Made by a program: the position numbers and the translations under genes. A model generated the notes under the pieces. It was not told the origin of the DNA. It saw nothing but the letters and a program-made list of their open reading frames with translations, and did not search any database. From positions 620,001 through 684,000 of the forward strand of contig OZ241847.1 in the NCBI GenBank assembly GCA_965202915.1: a DNA stretch of 64,000 bases, in the 5' to 3' direction. The DNA is from G965202915 sp965202915. Its GTDB lineage: Bacteria; Pseudomonadota; Gammaproteobacteria; Eutrophobiales; Eutrophobiaceae. Below, one piece after another: positions 9,189-18,079 of the stretch; the first letter of the stretch is position 1, and each line of letters begins with the position of its first letter.

Positions 9189-9340
9189 GAATGGCTTCCA
9201 GGGTATTGTAAGTGCGCGATTAGGTAAAATGATTTTTTTTTGAGGTGGTAGTATGCCTTTCGCAGGGGGTTCCTCGACTTAATATCTCTACGGTTGTGTA
9301 AGGTCAGTAAATTTAAAACTTTCGGAGTCGAAGGAGATGA

Positions 9341-9574
9341 TTACAAGTCTTTTACTCCCCTCGCTAATAATTCAAAAATATTATGCTCGTCCAGAATCAG
9401 TTGTCGAGCCGGTTGCAACGCCCCCTGATTCTTTTTATCCTTATCCGATGTAATCACCGACTCGATCACCGCTATCGCTTGCTCAGGCTGGTCAATTTCA
9501 ATGCGGGCGAAACTGTCACTCGGAAGATAATCATCCAAATTCTCAAAATCAAAAACGGATATTCTATATAACAA
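9341..9574 (-). CDS. Small protein of unknown function
   Basis: A 77-codon ORF. The predicted protein is acidic in its first half (FENLDDYLPSDSF) and contains a helical segment around EQAIAVIESVITSDKDK. I recognise no family. It could be a genuine small gene or the tail of a decayed one, since the surrounding 9.2-10.0 kb lacks other coding signals and carries short repeats. No convincing Shine-Dalgarno site is visible. Low confidence. Confidence 0.3.
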   Translation of the reverse strand: MLYRISVFDFENLDDYLPSDSFARIEIDQPEQAIAVIESVITSDKDKKNQGALQPARQLILDEHNIFELLARGVKDL

Positions 9575-9580
9575 ACTGTT

Positions 9581-9672
9581 CCACCAACAATTGGTGGCGC
9601 CAAGTATGCAGTTGATGCACGGTTACAAATTGAATTTTTATAATATCACAATTTTTCTCAATTGGTGGCGCC
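9581..9672. repeat. Duplicated 14-bp motif with short hairpin
   Basis: CAATTGGTGGCGCC occurs at 9588-9601 and again at 9659-9672, 71 bp apart. The first copy forms a perfect 7-bp hairpin with the preceding CCACCAA at 9581-9587. The function is unknown; it may be an operator or a remnant of element ends. The rest of 9600-10050 shows no supported gene. Confidence 0.5.
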
Positions 9673-10052
9673 GTTGAAATATTTTTAATTGAATGTCAGA
9701 GCGATTTAATTATACCTACACGCGGTAGCCGTGCCATGTTTCGTCACTCGGCACGGTATACCTACCACCATAACCCTATTGCATATTATACAATGTGTAG
9801 GCCCACCCACCGGGTATAACCTTGATTGAGATCTTGACCGAGCTTGGGAGCCTCCTGACGCAGGTGCCGGATCTCGTGTGCCGATGGTGGTGGCCAGGTT
9901 GGACGCCAGCAACATTTAGGTGCCCCGCACCCCAGAGGGACGAATGATCAGTGGATGAATGCCACTGGGTTGTGGAGTTTAAGAACCACTGTAATAAAAC
10001 AATGTTTTTTATCTCTTACTACTCTTTGTTGAAACTAAGCTATAATCACCGC

Positions 10053-10457
10053 ATGTTTGATGAGCAATCCTTTACTAACTGGCTAAACCAGGAAGCGGAA
10101 AAAGCGATGCAGCGGGTGACCTCCGGGGAATCATTGAAGACGGAGGAGATCATCATCCTGACGCTCAAGGCGCAGACCAATCATATTGCGCATCTTGAGC
10201 AGGATCTACGTGGTGATATTTTAGCCCTCCGCCAGGATATGGATAAACGCTTTGAGCAGGTCAATAAACGCTTTGAACAGGTCGATAAACGCTTTGAACA
10301 GGTGGATAAGCGCTTTGAACAGGTGGATAAACGCCTTGAGCAAATGGAAAAACGCTTTGAGATTTTTTCAGGGCGAATGGATAGTTTTATGCGCTGGTCT
10401 TTTTCCACCACCGTCATGGTGGGCGGCTTGGTTGTTGCCGCCATCAAGCTGATTTAA
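10053..10457 (+). CDS. Coiled-coil repeat protein with C-terminal membrane anchor
   Basis: A 134-aa protein from the ATG at 10053. The open frame extends upstream to 9951, but the MFDEQSFTNWLNQEAEKA start looks natural and a TATAAT lies just before it at about 10041. Residues ~64-104 are five to six copies of a 7-residue unit, (D/N)KRFEQV, encoded by 21-nt near-identical repeats. The result is a heptad coiled coil. The last ~25 residues form one transmembrane helix (FSTTVMVGGLVVAAIKLI). Such CCDC90-like or Bdr-like anchored coiled coils have no known role that I can assign. It converges on the 5S gene. Confidence 0.7.
   Translation: MFDEQSFTNWLNQEAEKAMQRVTSGESLKTEEIIILTLKAQTNHIAHLEQDLRGDILALRQDMDKRFEQVNKRFEQVDKRFEQVDKRFEQVDKRLEQMEKRFEIFSGRMDSFMRWSFSTTVMVGGLVVAAIKLI
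10242..10364 (+). repeat. 21-bp tandem repeats inside the coiled-coil gene
   Basis: Five full units and a partial one of GATAAACGCTTTGAACAGGT(C/G), with a few substitutions, lie head to tail in frame. Each adds one heptad to the coiled coil. Near-identity between units suggests recent expansion and possible copy-number variation by slippage. Confidence 0.9.
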
Positions 10458-10482
10458 TTTAGGAGATTGTTTAAGTTAAAAA

Positions 10483-10599
10483 GCCTGGCGGTGACCTACT
10501 CTCACACGGGGAGACCCCGCACTACCATCGGCGCTGCGCCGTTTCACTTCCGAGTTCGAGATGGGGTCGGGTGGTGCCAACGCGCTATGGCCGCCAGGC
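10483..10599 (-). rRNA. rrf: 5S ribosomal RNA
   Basis: About 117 nt, starting GCCTGGCGGCCATAGCGCG and ending with the complementary ...CACCGCCAGGC, so helix I is intact. It also contains the conserved CCGAACTCGGAAGTGAAAC-type region as read on the minus strand. It follows the 23S gene by about 100 nt, in which a hairpin (GAACATAAGC at 10615-10624 with GCTTATGTTC at 10637-10646) could be a processing site. No clear terminator is seen after it. Confidence 0.95.
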
Positions 10600-10834
10600 A
10601 AACTGAGAAACTGAGAACATAAGCAGGAATCATCCCGCTTATGTTCACGTCCTTTGAAAAGCTGTTGTACATCGCATTATCACACTGCTTGAGTATTATA
10701 CGGTCAAGCCTCACGGGCAATTAGTACCGGTTAGCTGCATGCGTTACCGCACTTCCACACCCGGCCTATCAACGTCGTCGTCTTCAACGGCCCTTCAGGG
10801 ACCTCTAGGGTCCAGTGAGACCTTATCTTGGGGC

Positions 10835-10874
<40 letters not shown>

Positions 10875-11036
10875 TACTTAGCTACCCGGCAATGCCACTG
10901 GCGTGACAACCGGAACACCAGAGGTACGTTCACTTCGGTCCTCTCGTACTAGAAGTAACTCCCCTCAAGTCTCAAACGCCCACGGCAGATAGGGACCGAA
11001 CTGTCTCACGACGTTCTAAACCCAGCTCGCGTACCA

Positions 11037-11114
<78 letters not shown>

Positions 11115-11143
11115 ACCGCCGTCGATACGGACTCTTGGGCGGT

Positions 11144-11174
<31 letters not shown>

Positions 11175-11175
11175 T

Positions 11176-11219
<44 letters not shown>

Positions 11220-11321
11220 GCCTGCTTTCGCACCTGCTCGACGTGTCTGTCTCGCAGTTAAGCACCCTTTTACCTTTGCGCTCATAAGCACGATTTCCGA
11301 CCGTGCTGAGGGTACCTTCGC

Positions 11322-11364
<43 letters not shown>

Positions 11365-11626
11365 ACCCACCATGCACTGTCCCCGACCCGGATAACGGGC
11401 CTGGGTTAGAACCTCAAACACACCAGGCTGGTATTTCAAGGGTGGCTCCACCCGAACTGGCGTCCGGGTTTCAAAGCCTCCCAGCTATCCTACACAAGTA
11501 TGCTCAAAGTCCAGTACAAAGCTGTAGTAAAGGTTCACGGGGTCTTTCCGTCTAGCCGCGGGTACACTGCATCTTAACAGCAAGTTCAATTTCGCTGAGT
11601 CTCGGGTGGAGACAGTGTGGCCATCG

Positions 11627-11720
<94 letters not shown>

Positions 11721-11753
11721 CAAACGCTTCGCCGAAGCTAACGTCATCAATTA

Positions 11754-11788
<35 letters not shown>

Positions 11789-12420
11789 GTCCTCTTACGA
11801 GTTTGCAGAGTGCTATGTTTTTAGTAAACAGTCGCAGCCACCTGGTCATTGCAACCCTGTTTTGCTCCGGCCGCAGGGCCTTCACATACTAAGGGCACAC
11901 CTTCTCCCGAAGTTACGGTGCTATTTTGCCGAGTTCCTTCACCCGAGTTCTCTCAAGCGCCTTGGGATTCTCTCCCCACCCACCTGTGTCGGTTTAGGGT
12001 ACGGTCTCTTTTAACCTGAAGCTTAGAGGGTTTTCTTGGAAGCAGGGCATCAATCACTTCGCTCTAATAAAAGAGCTCGTCATCACGCCTCAGAATTATG
12101 TCCCCGGATTTACCAAAGAACACTTCCTACACGCTTGAACCGGAACAACCAATCTCCGGCTGACCTAGCCTTCTCCGTCACCCCATCGCAGCTAAAAGAG
12201 GTACAGGAATATTAACCTGTTGTCCATCGACTACGCCTTTCGGCCTCGCCTTAGGTACCGACTCACCCTGCGCTGATTAGCATGGCGCAGGAAACCTTGG
12301 GTTTTCGGCGTGCGGGTTTTTCACCCGCATTATCGCTACTCATGTCAGCATTCTCACTTCTGATACCTCCAGCACGCCTCCCGGCGCACCTTCAACGGCT
12401 TACAGAACGCTCCTCTACCA

Positions 12421-12974
12421 TGCAAAAGGTTGATTAAAACAAACTTTGTCATAAATGTTATTTTTCCGGACCCATCTTATCAATTTGCTTCTGCGCTTCT
12501 CTTCTTTCAAGCTCATCAGCAACCGCATAGTGTACGCACTTTTTATTCACCGGATTAAAGTATGCTCCTATGTGTTTCGCAGTAGCTAGGGCAGCGGGTA
12601 TTCCTATAATAGATACGAATAGAACCGCCACTTGGAAAGCAACAACAATGAACAACCAAATCCCTACAGTAATAACATACACTACCATAATTATTTTTGA
12701 ATAGATGAGCCAAGATTTATTTTGCTTCTCCGTCATTTCTTCTTTACTAACTAAATCTCTACTAAACGGCAAAAATAAACATTTCCCTAATTCCATAAGC
12801 CCTAAACCAACAGGAGCAGCGATAACTGTTATAGTTAAAATAAGCCCTATTAAATAGGTTATAATGGCGCTTACAAAGCCAAAAAAGGGGAAATGCCACA
12901 AAATATTTCCCAGCATCTTCATTAAATTACCCTCCTCTACTAAATTAAAAGTTTGCTTTAATCAACCTTCTGCA
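12421..12974 (-). other. 23S rRNA intervening sequence (helix 45) carrying a protein gene
   Basis: Insert replacing the loop of helix 45 (E. coli ~1164-1185), a known site for intervening sequences removed by RNase III without religation. The ends form a long stem: 12421-12447 pairs with about 12947-12974, with 13 uninterrupted pairs in the AAGGTTGATTAAA block and only scattered mismatches elsewhere. At ~554 nt it is much longer than the usual ~100-nt form. Rather than the four-helix S23 protein of classical protein-coding inserts, it encodes a YccF-like membrane protein in the rRNA sense. Confidence 0.88.
12458..12922 (-). CDS. YccF-like membrane protein encoded inside the 23S intervening sequence
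   Basis: A 154-aa protein with repeated hydrophobic segments: FGFVSAIITYLIGLILTITVI at ~15-36, and a block at ~75-115 ending IIGIPAALATAKHIGAYFNPV. The GNILWHFPFFG start and the GLGLMELGKCLFLPFSRD motif are typical of YccF-domain inner-membrane proteins of unknown function. A strong GAGGAGGG lies 7 nt before the ATG. The ORF is in the same sense as 23S, so translation probably follows RNase III release of the insert, or occurs on the precursor. Its low GC contrasts with the flanking rRNA. Confidence 0.8.
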   Translation of the reverse strand: MKMLGNILWHFPFFGFVSAIITYLIGLILTITVIAAPVGLGLMELGKCLFLPFSRDLVSKEEMTEKQNKSWLIYSKIIMVVYVITVGIWLFIVVAFQVAVLFVSIIGIPAALATAKHIGAYFNPVNKKCVHYAVADELERREAQKQIDKMGPEK

Positions 12975-13030
12975 TCCGTAGCTTCGGTATATAGCTTAAG
13001 CCCCGTTAAATCTTCCGCGCAGGCTGACTC

Positions 13031-13094
<64 letters not shown>

Positions 13095-13349
13095 ATGCCT
13101 GCCCACATCGTTTCCCACTTAGCTATAATTTGGGGACCTTAGCTGACGGTCTGGGCTGTTTCCCTTTCGACGACGGACCTTATCACCCGCCGTCTGTCTC
13201 CCGTGATTGCACTTCCTGGTATTCGGAGTTTGCCATGGTTTGGTAAGTCGGGATGACCCCCTAGCCATAACAGTGCTCTACCCCCAGGAGTGAAACACGA
13301 GGCTCTACCTAAATAGATTTCGAGGAGAACCAGCTATCTCCGGGCTTGG

Positions 13350-13383
<34 letters not shown>

Positions 13384-13662
13384 CATTTTTCAACATAAGT
13401 GGGTTCGGGCTTCCAGTCAGTATTACCTGACCTTCACCCTGGCCATGGATAGATCGCCCGGTTTCGGGTCTACTCCCAGCGACTATGGTCCGAAGACCTG
13501 GCGCCCTGTTAAGACTCGGTTTCCCTACGCCTCCCCTATCGGTTAAGCTTGCCACTGAAAGTAAGTCGCTGACCCATTATACAAAAGGTACGCGGTCACC
13601 GGCAAGCCGGCTCCCACTGCTTGTACGCATACGGTTTCAGGTTCTATTTCACTCCCCTCTCC

Positions 13663-13696
<34 letters not shown>

Positions 13697-14283
13697 TCAC
13701 TATCGGTCGGTAAGTAGTATTTAGCCTTGGAGGATGGTCCCCCCATATTCAGACAAGATATCACGTGTCCCGTCCTACTCTTCGCCACCCCACCTGAATC
13801 GGCTTTCGATTACGGGGCTATCACCCGCTATGGCCGGACTTTCCAGACCGTTCATCTAGCTGATCCAGGTTTGCGATGGCTGGGCTGTTCTCCGTTCGCT
13901 CGCCGCTACTAAGAGAATCTCGGTTGATTTCTATTCCTCTGGTTACTTAGATGTTTCAGTTCACCAGGTTTGCTTCCGCACCTTATGAATTCAGATGCGG
14001 ATGACCCCGAAGGGCCGGGTTTCCCCATTCGGACGTCTCCGGATCAAAGTCAGTTTGCCGACTCCCCGAAGCTTATCGCAGGCTACTACGTCCTTCATCG
14101 CCTCTTACCGCCTAGGCATCCACCGTATGCGCTTACTCGCTTGACCATATAATCTCAAACAGTCTGTTCTAACAGAGATCATATGTTCACTCTTAAATAA
14201 TCATACAATGTACCTGAATATTTTCACAAATATTCAGCAACACAAAACAATTGAGGATTGTTTTGTGCTACAGCTTTTCAAAT

Positions 14284-14295
14284 TGTTAAAGAGCA
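14284..14295 (-). promoter_or_regulatory. boxA antitermination site
   Basis: On the minus strand the sequence is TGCTCTTTAACA, identical to the rrn boxA core that recruits the NusB/NusE antitermination complex. It lies between the predicted promoter and the 23S start, as in rRNA leaders and spacers of gammaproteobacteria. Confidence 0.85.
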
Positions 14296-14325
14296 AAACC
14301 CGGTCGTTTTCACACCGGCGACGCC

Positions 14326-14354
14326 AGTATAAACACATTAAATTAGTTTGGCAA
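14326..14354 (-). promoter_or_regulatory. Predicted sigma70 promoter for the 23S-5S unit
   Basis: On the minus strand TTGCCA (14354-14349) and TATACT (14331-14326) are separated by exactly 17 nt, a near-consensus promoter just upstream of boxA. It would let 23S-5S be transcribed without an upstream 16S gene. Confidence 0.65.
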
Positions 14355-15072
14355 GATAAATTTTGCAACACAGCATTAACACATTTGCCGCGGCTTACCC
14401 CGCCTGTCTGTGCACCTGGGCAAGGTCCATATGCTATTCTGATTGGCTTGGATTTGCAAATATTTATGTTTTTAGTAAACAGTCGCAACTACCTGGTCAT
14501 TGCAACCCTGTTCTGCTCCGGCCGCAGGGCCTTCACATACTAAGGGCACACCTTCTCCCGAAGTTACGGTGCTATTTTGCCGAGTTCCTTCACCCGAGTT
14601 CTCTCAAGCGCCTTGGGATTCTCTCCCCACCCACCTGTGTCGGTTTAGGGTACGGTCTCTTTTAACCTGAAGCTTAGAGGGTTTTCCTGGAAGCAGGGCA
14701 TCAATCACTTCGCTCTAATAAAAGAGCTCGTCATCACGCCTCAGAATTATGTCCCCGGATTTACCAAAGAACACTTCCTACACGCTTGAACCGGAACAAC
14801 CAATCTCCGGCTGACCTAGCCTTCTCCGTCACCCCATCGCAGTTAAAAGAGGTACAGGAATATTAACCTGTTGTCCATCGACTACGCCTTTCGGCCTCGC
14901 CTTAGGGACCGACTCACCCTGCGCTGATTAGCATGGCGCAGGAAACCTTGGGTTTTCGGCGTGCGGGTTTTTCACCCGCATTATCGCTACTCATGTCAAC
15001 ATTCTCACTTCTGATACCTCACAGCACGCCTTACGGCACACCTTCAACGGCTTACAGAACGCTCCTCTACCA

Positions 15073-15646
15073 TGTAGAAAGTTGATTAAAGTGTTTATAT
15101 AATAAAATAAATTATAGAACATCAATCAGATTTTTCCTCTTCTTGGATTCTAGAAACTTCTCGTCTGAATTGGACAGGATTTTTTATGTATGGTACGGGA
15201 GCTTGTTCTCCAGCAGAAGAAACTTTAACTGATCCATATCCAAAAATCCTCCCGAAAATTCCTTGTATAACTTGGATACCCTCAACTCTTTCAAGATTTA
15301 TTTCATAGGTCTCCCTGCGAATAAATCCAAACTTTGCCACTACCTTTTTATTCGTGATAGCAAGTTCAGTTGATATATATCTTATCCAGATATGTAAAAG
15401 CAATGAAACTCCTACAACTGCAAGAAATATTCCAAATATTCCTTCCGCATACATAGCCCAAGCAAGAAATGATAATGCTGCTATAAAAAATATATGCCAA
15501 AAGCCCCAAAGGGAAACTTTAGCTTGATAAATTACGGTCTCTCCATCTGACAAAGTAGTTTCAAGGTACGACATGATTTTACTCCTTATATTGAAATAAA
15601 AAATCTATTCTATTGAATAGCACTTTAATCAAAACTTCTGTATCTG
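15073..15646 (-). other. Second helix-45 intervening sequence, different cargo
   Basis: Bounded by partly complementary arms at 15073-15098 and about 15618-15646 that share the TTGATTAAAGTG block and the flanking TGTAGAA/TTCTGTA with the insert in the intact 23S. The stem and insertion point are therefore homologous to the first insert, while the interior is unrelated and encodes a PH-domain protein. Confidence 0.8.
15122..15574 (-). CDS. Membrane protein with bacterial PH domain, encoded in the second 23S insert
   Basis: A 150-aa protein. Two hydrophobic segments at ~23-60 (WGFWHIFFIAALSFLAWAMY, then IFLAVVGVSLLLHIWI) precede a bPH2-like domain. That domain has STELAITNKKVVAKFGFIRR, the EINLERVEGIQVIQGIFGRIFGYGSV signature and a C-terminal SAGEQAPVPYIKNP strand. 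The function of such YdbS/YdbT-like proteins is unsettled. AAGGAG lies 7 nt before the ATG. It occupies the same position in the 23S insert as the YccF gene does in the neighbouring intact copy, and is also in the rRNA sense. Confidence 0.85.
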   Translation of the reverse strand: MSYLETTLSDGETVIYQAKVSLWGFWHIFFIAALSFLAWAMYAEGIFGIFLAVVGVSLLLHIWIRYISTELAITNKKVVAKFGFIRRETYEINLERVEGIQVIQGIFGRIFGYGSVKVSSAGEQAPVPYIKNPVQFRREVSRIQEEEKSD

Positions 15647-15754
15647 TAGCTTCGGTATATAGCTTAAGCCCCGTTAAATCTTCCGTGCAGAAGGATAGCT
15701 GCTTAATTGCGCAAGATTAATTTCTTATTCAACCTATTTTTCAGCATACGCCGG

Positions 15755-16222
15755 TCAGAGCCGCCTGACCGCCTCCAATACGGCATCCACGTGTCGGTCC
15801 ACCTTGACTTTACGCCACTCATTGCGCAACACGCCTTGCTTATCGATCAGAAATGTACTTCTCTCTATGCCCATCACCTTTTTTCCGTACATGTTTTTTT
15901 GCTTTATCACGCCAAAGGCCCGGCACAGGGTCTCATCCTCATCCGCCAGCAGATCGAATGGGAATTTTTGTTTTTCCTTGAATTTTTCGTGTGACGCCAC
16001 GCTGTCGCGGGATACCCTCAGAATGATCGTGTCATGGGAATGAAATTCATCAATGTGGTCACGGAAATCCTGACCTTCGCGGGTGCACCCGGGCGTGTTG
16101 TCCCTGGGATAAAAATACAGCACTATGTTTTTGCCCGTTAAATCTGAGAGTTTTACCCGCTTGCCGGCGGTGGCCGCCAGGTTGAACGCGGGGACTTGTT
16201 TGCCGATTGCTATAGTATGCAT
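15755..16222 (-). CDS. bcp: Peroxiredoxin, BCP/PrxQ type
   Basis: Thiol peroxidase reducing H2O2 and organic peroxides in the cytoplasm using thioredoxin. The ~155-aa protein has the peroxidatic cysteine in YPRDNTPGCTREG. The second cysteine found five residues later in many BCPs is absent (Gln there). The only other cysteine is in DETLCRAFG, so a 1-Cys or atypical resolving mechanism is likely. MHTIAIGKQVP at 16222 is preferred over an ATG five codons upstream. The C-terminal IERSTFLIDKQGVLR strand is typical. Divergent from dapA. Confidence 0.9.
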   Translation of the reverse strand: MHTIAIGKQVPAFNLAATAGKRVKLSDLTGKNIVLYFYPRDNTPGCTREGQDFRDHIDEFHSHDTIILRVSRDSVASHEKFKEKQKFPFDLLADEDETLCRAFGVIKQKNMYGKKVMGIERSTFLIDKQGVLRNEWRKVKVDRHVDAVLEAVRRL

Positions 16223-16390
16223 ATGCCCATTATGCACTAAATAAGAGATTATCTTACAGATTCCATTATTACGTTCATATCAATACGGTCATCGCAGCGC
16301 CCTCCCCGGAAATTTATGCCTGAATTTGCCGGTATTTACCCGGATATTATTGTTATAATGCCTGCTATAATCATAGAGGCTGGGGCTTGA

Positions 16391-17281
16391 ATGACGTTTA
16401 AAGGCAGTATGGTTGCAATAGCAACGCCGATGGAAACCGGGGTGACGCCGGACACTGAAATTGATTTTGCCCGCCTGGCGGGTTTGATCAATTTTCACGT
16501 CGATAATGGTACCGATGCGATCGTCGCAGTGGGTACGACCGGAGAATCGGCCACCTTGTCGGAACCGGAACACCGGGAGGTGATTCGGCGGGTGGTGGAG
16601 ATGGTTAATGGCCGTGTGCCGGTGATTGCCGGCACCGGTGCCAATTCCACCACAGAGGCTTTACGATTGACTGAATGCGCCAGGGTGGCCGGCGCGGATG
16701 CGTGTCTGCTGGTCACCCCATATTATAATAAACCGACCCAGGAAGGCTTATTGCAACATTATAAGATCATTGCGGAAACCGTGGATATCGGCCAAATTCT
16801 TTATAATGTGCCCGGCCGCACCGCCTGTGATATGCAACCTGAGACGGTGGCAAAGCTGTCGGAATTTGATAATATCATCGGGATAAAAGAAGCCACCGCC
16901 GAGGTCGAACGAGTCGATCGCCTGAGAAGCTTATGTTCGGATGATTTTCTGATATTAAGTGGTGATGATTTAACGAGTAAGGATTTTCTATTGAGAGGGG
17001 GGGATGGCGTGATCTCAGTAACGGCAAATATTGCACCCAGGGCGATGCATGAGATGTGTGGCAATGCAATCAATGGGGCTCAGGCGGCGGCGACCGAAAT
17101 TAATGACACACTTGTCGGCCTGCATGAGACCCTGTTTATCGAGGCGAATCCAATCCCGGTAAAATGGGCATTGCATAGAATGGGGCTGATAAAGAGCGGC
17201 ATCCGGTTGCCATTAACCTGGCTATCGGAGTCGTATCATAAACGAGTTGAGCAGGCCATGTGCCAAGCGATGGTGATCTAA
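16391..17281 (+). CDS. dapA: 4-hydroxy-tetrahydrodipicolinate synthase
   Basis: Condenses pyruvate with aspartate semialdehyde, the first committed step to lysine and meso-diaminopimelate. The 296-aa TIM-barrel protein has the GTTGES loop at 48-53, catalytic Tyr138 in ILYNVPGRT and the Schiff-base Lys166 in GIKEAT. A possible TATAAT lies shortly upstream at about 16373. Immediately followed by bamC, the conserved dapA-bamC pair of gammaproteobacteria. Confidence 0.96.
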   Translation: MTFKGSMVAIATPMETGVTPDTEIDFARLAGLINFHVDNGTDAIVAVGTTGESATLSEPEHREVIRRVVEMVNGRVPVIAGTGANSTTEALRLTECARVAGADACLLVTPYYNKPTQEGLLQHYKIIAETVDIGQILYNVPGRTACDMQPETVAKLSEFDNIIGIKEATAEVERVDRLRSLCSDDFLILSGDDLTSKDFLLRGGDGVISVTANIAPRAMHEMCGNAINGAQAAATEINDTLVGLHETLFIEANPIPVKWALHRMGLIKSGIRLPLTWLSESYHKRVEQAMCQAMVI

Positions 17282-17282
17282 A

Positions 17283-17963
17283 CTGAATAAATCGATAAAG
17301 TGTATTTTATACCTTATTAGTGCATCGGCATTAGCCACGTCGGCCTCCTGCGGGTGGCTAGGCCTGGATAAAGTGGTCGAGGACAAACGTACCGAATATC
17401 TTAAAAGCAAGGCCTTGCCTGAGCTTGAAGTTCCGCCCGATCTGACCTCAGATACAATCGGTGATTCGATGGCGGTGCCGGGAGAAGAAGACCCGATGAC
17501 GCTATCTGAATTCGAGCAAAAAAAGGCCCAACGCTCAGCGGTTGCCAGTGCCAAGGTTGCGGCGGACGGTGTCGAGGGGGGCGATAACGGTGCCGAAGTG
17601 CCCGATAATGGTGCATTTGAAGATGAGCAACGGCTGACGGTTCAGGGTTCGGCATTCGATATTTGGCCGGAATTAAGGCGATTCTGGACCGGCAAAGGCT
17701 ACCAGATAGACTTGGATGACGCTGAATTGGGGATAATGGAAACCGAATGGCAGCACTCTTCCGAGGCCATCAGGGATAAATTCCGAGTCTTCTCGGAACC
17801 GGGCGGGGATGAGACCATGCTGGTGTTATTCATATCCAGTGAACGAGAACAGCAAAGTGGCGGCGAATGGATACCCGCACCGCGCGACATGGAGCTGGAA
17901 AAAGCCATAGTGAAGGAATTGAACGTGCATTTTTACGGCGCAACGGCGGCATCCCTGGAATAA
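17283..17963 (+). CDS. bamC: Outer membrane assembly lipoprotein BamC
   Basis: Accessory lipoprotein of the BAM complex that inserts beta-barrel proteins into the outer membrane. The first ATG/GTG in frame (17373) would remove the signal peptide. Reading from a CTG at 17283 gives NKSIKCILYLISASALATSA then SCGWLG, a lipoprotein signal with the lipidated Cys. It starts 1 nt after the dapA stop, and an in-frame stop at 17274 excludes longer forms. KALPELEVPPDLT is the BamC N-terminal signature, and the C-terminal domains (YQIDLDDAELGIMETEW) are present. The rare CTG start is inferred. Confidence 0.85.
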   Translation: MNKSIKCILYLISASALATSASCGWLGLDKVVEDKRTEYLKSKALPELEVPPDLTSDTIGDSMAVPGEEDPMTLSEFEQKKAQRSAVASAKVAADGVEGGDNGAEVPDNGAFEDEQRLTVQGSAFDIWPELRRFWTGKGYQIDLDDAELGIMETEWQHSSEAIRDKFRVFSEPGGDETMLVLFISSEREQQSGGEWIPAPRDMELEKAIVKELNVHFYGATAASLE

Positions 17964-18079
17964 ACGCAGTTATCCCCTTATTGCACTGTTGATAGGGTTA
18001 CTTGCGGTGCGATATGTTTCCAAACGCAACCCGGCTTTTAGGTAAAAGTTGCATAGAGCAGTTTTGCGGAGATACAGTC

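Larger units (their letters stand above)
14147..14464 (-). other. 23S leader / spacer region
   Basis: No gene. The region carries, in the direction of 23S transcription, a sigma70-type promoter, boxA, and two hairpins: 11-bp CACAAAACAAT stem at 14241-14267 and 10-bp CTGAATATTT stem at 14214-14237. The 5' half of the 23S processing stem follows. No tRNA-Ile, tRNA-Ala or 16S 3' end is seen. Confidence 0.7.
14465..15705 (-). pseudogene. Partial 23S rRNA copy with its own helix-45 insert
   Basis: The segment 14465-15072 matches 11814-12420 of the intact 23S almost base for base, with a few substitutions and one or two indels. The short block 15650-15705 matches the other side of helix 45, with an internal deletion of about 40 nt. 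In between lies an intervening sequence of ~575 nt with a different cargo gene. Both 23S ends are absent, so it cannot give functional rRNA. It sits immediately upstream of the 23S promoter, on the same strand. Confidence 0.9.

Noticed and set aside
9706..9915. 69-codon minus-strand ORF
   Set aside because: Coding-like composition but no recognisable family; kept only as a possible remnant.
10242..10364. Possible CRISPR-like array
   Set aside because: Units are contiguous 21-nt coding repeats without spacers.
10181..10447. 88-codon minus-strand repeat ORF
   Set aside because: Antisense reading of the 21-bp coiled-coil repeats; the plus-strand gene has the natural start, heptads and membrane helix.
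14147..14464. tRNA genes or a 16S 3' end in the rRNA spacer
   Set aside because: No cloverleaf, CCA or anti-Shine-Dalgarno sequence could be found by eye.
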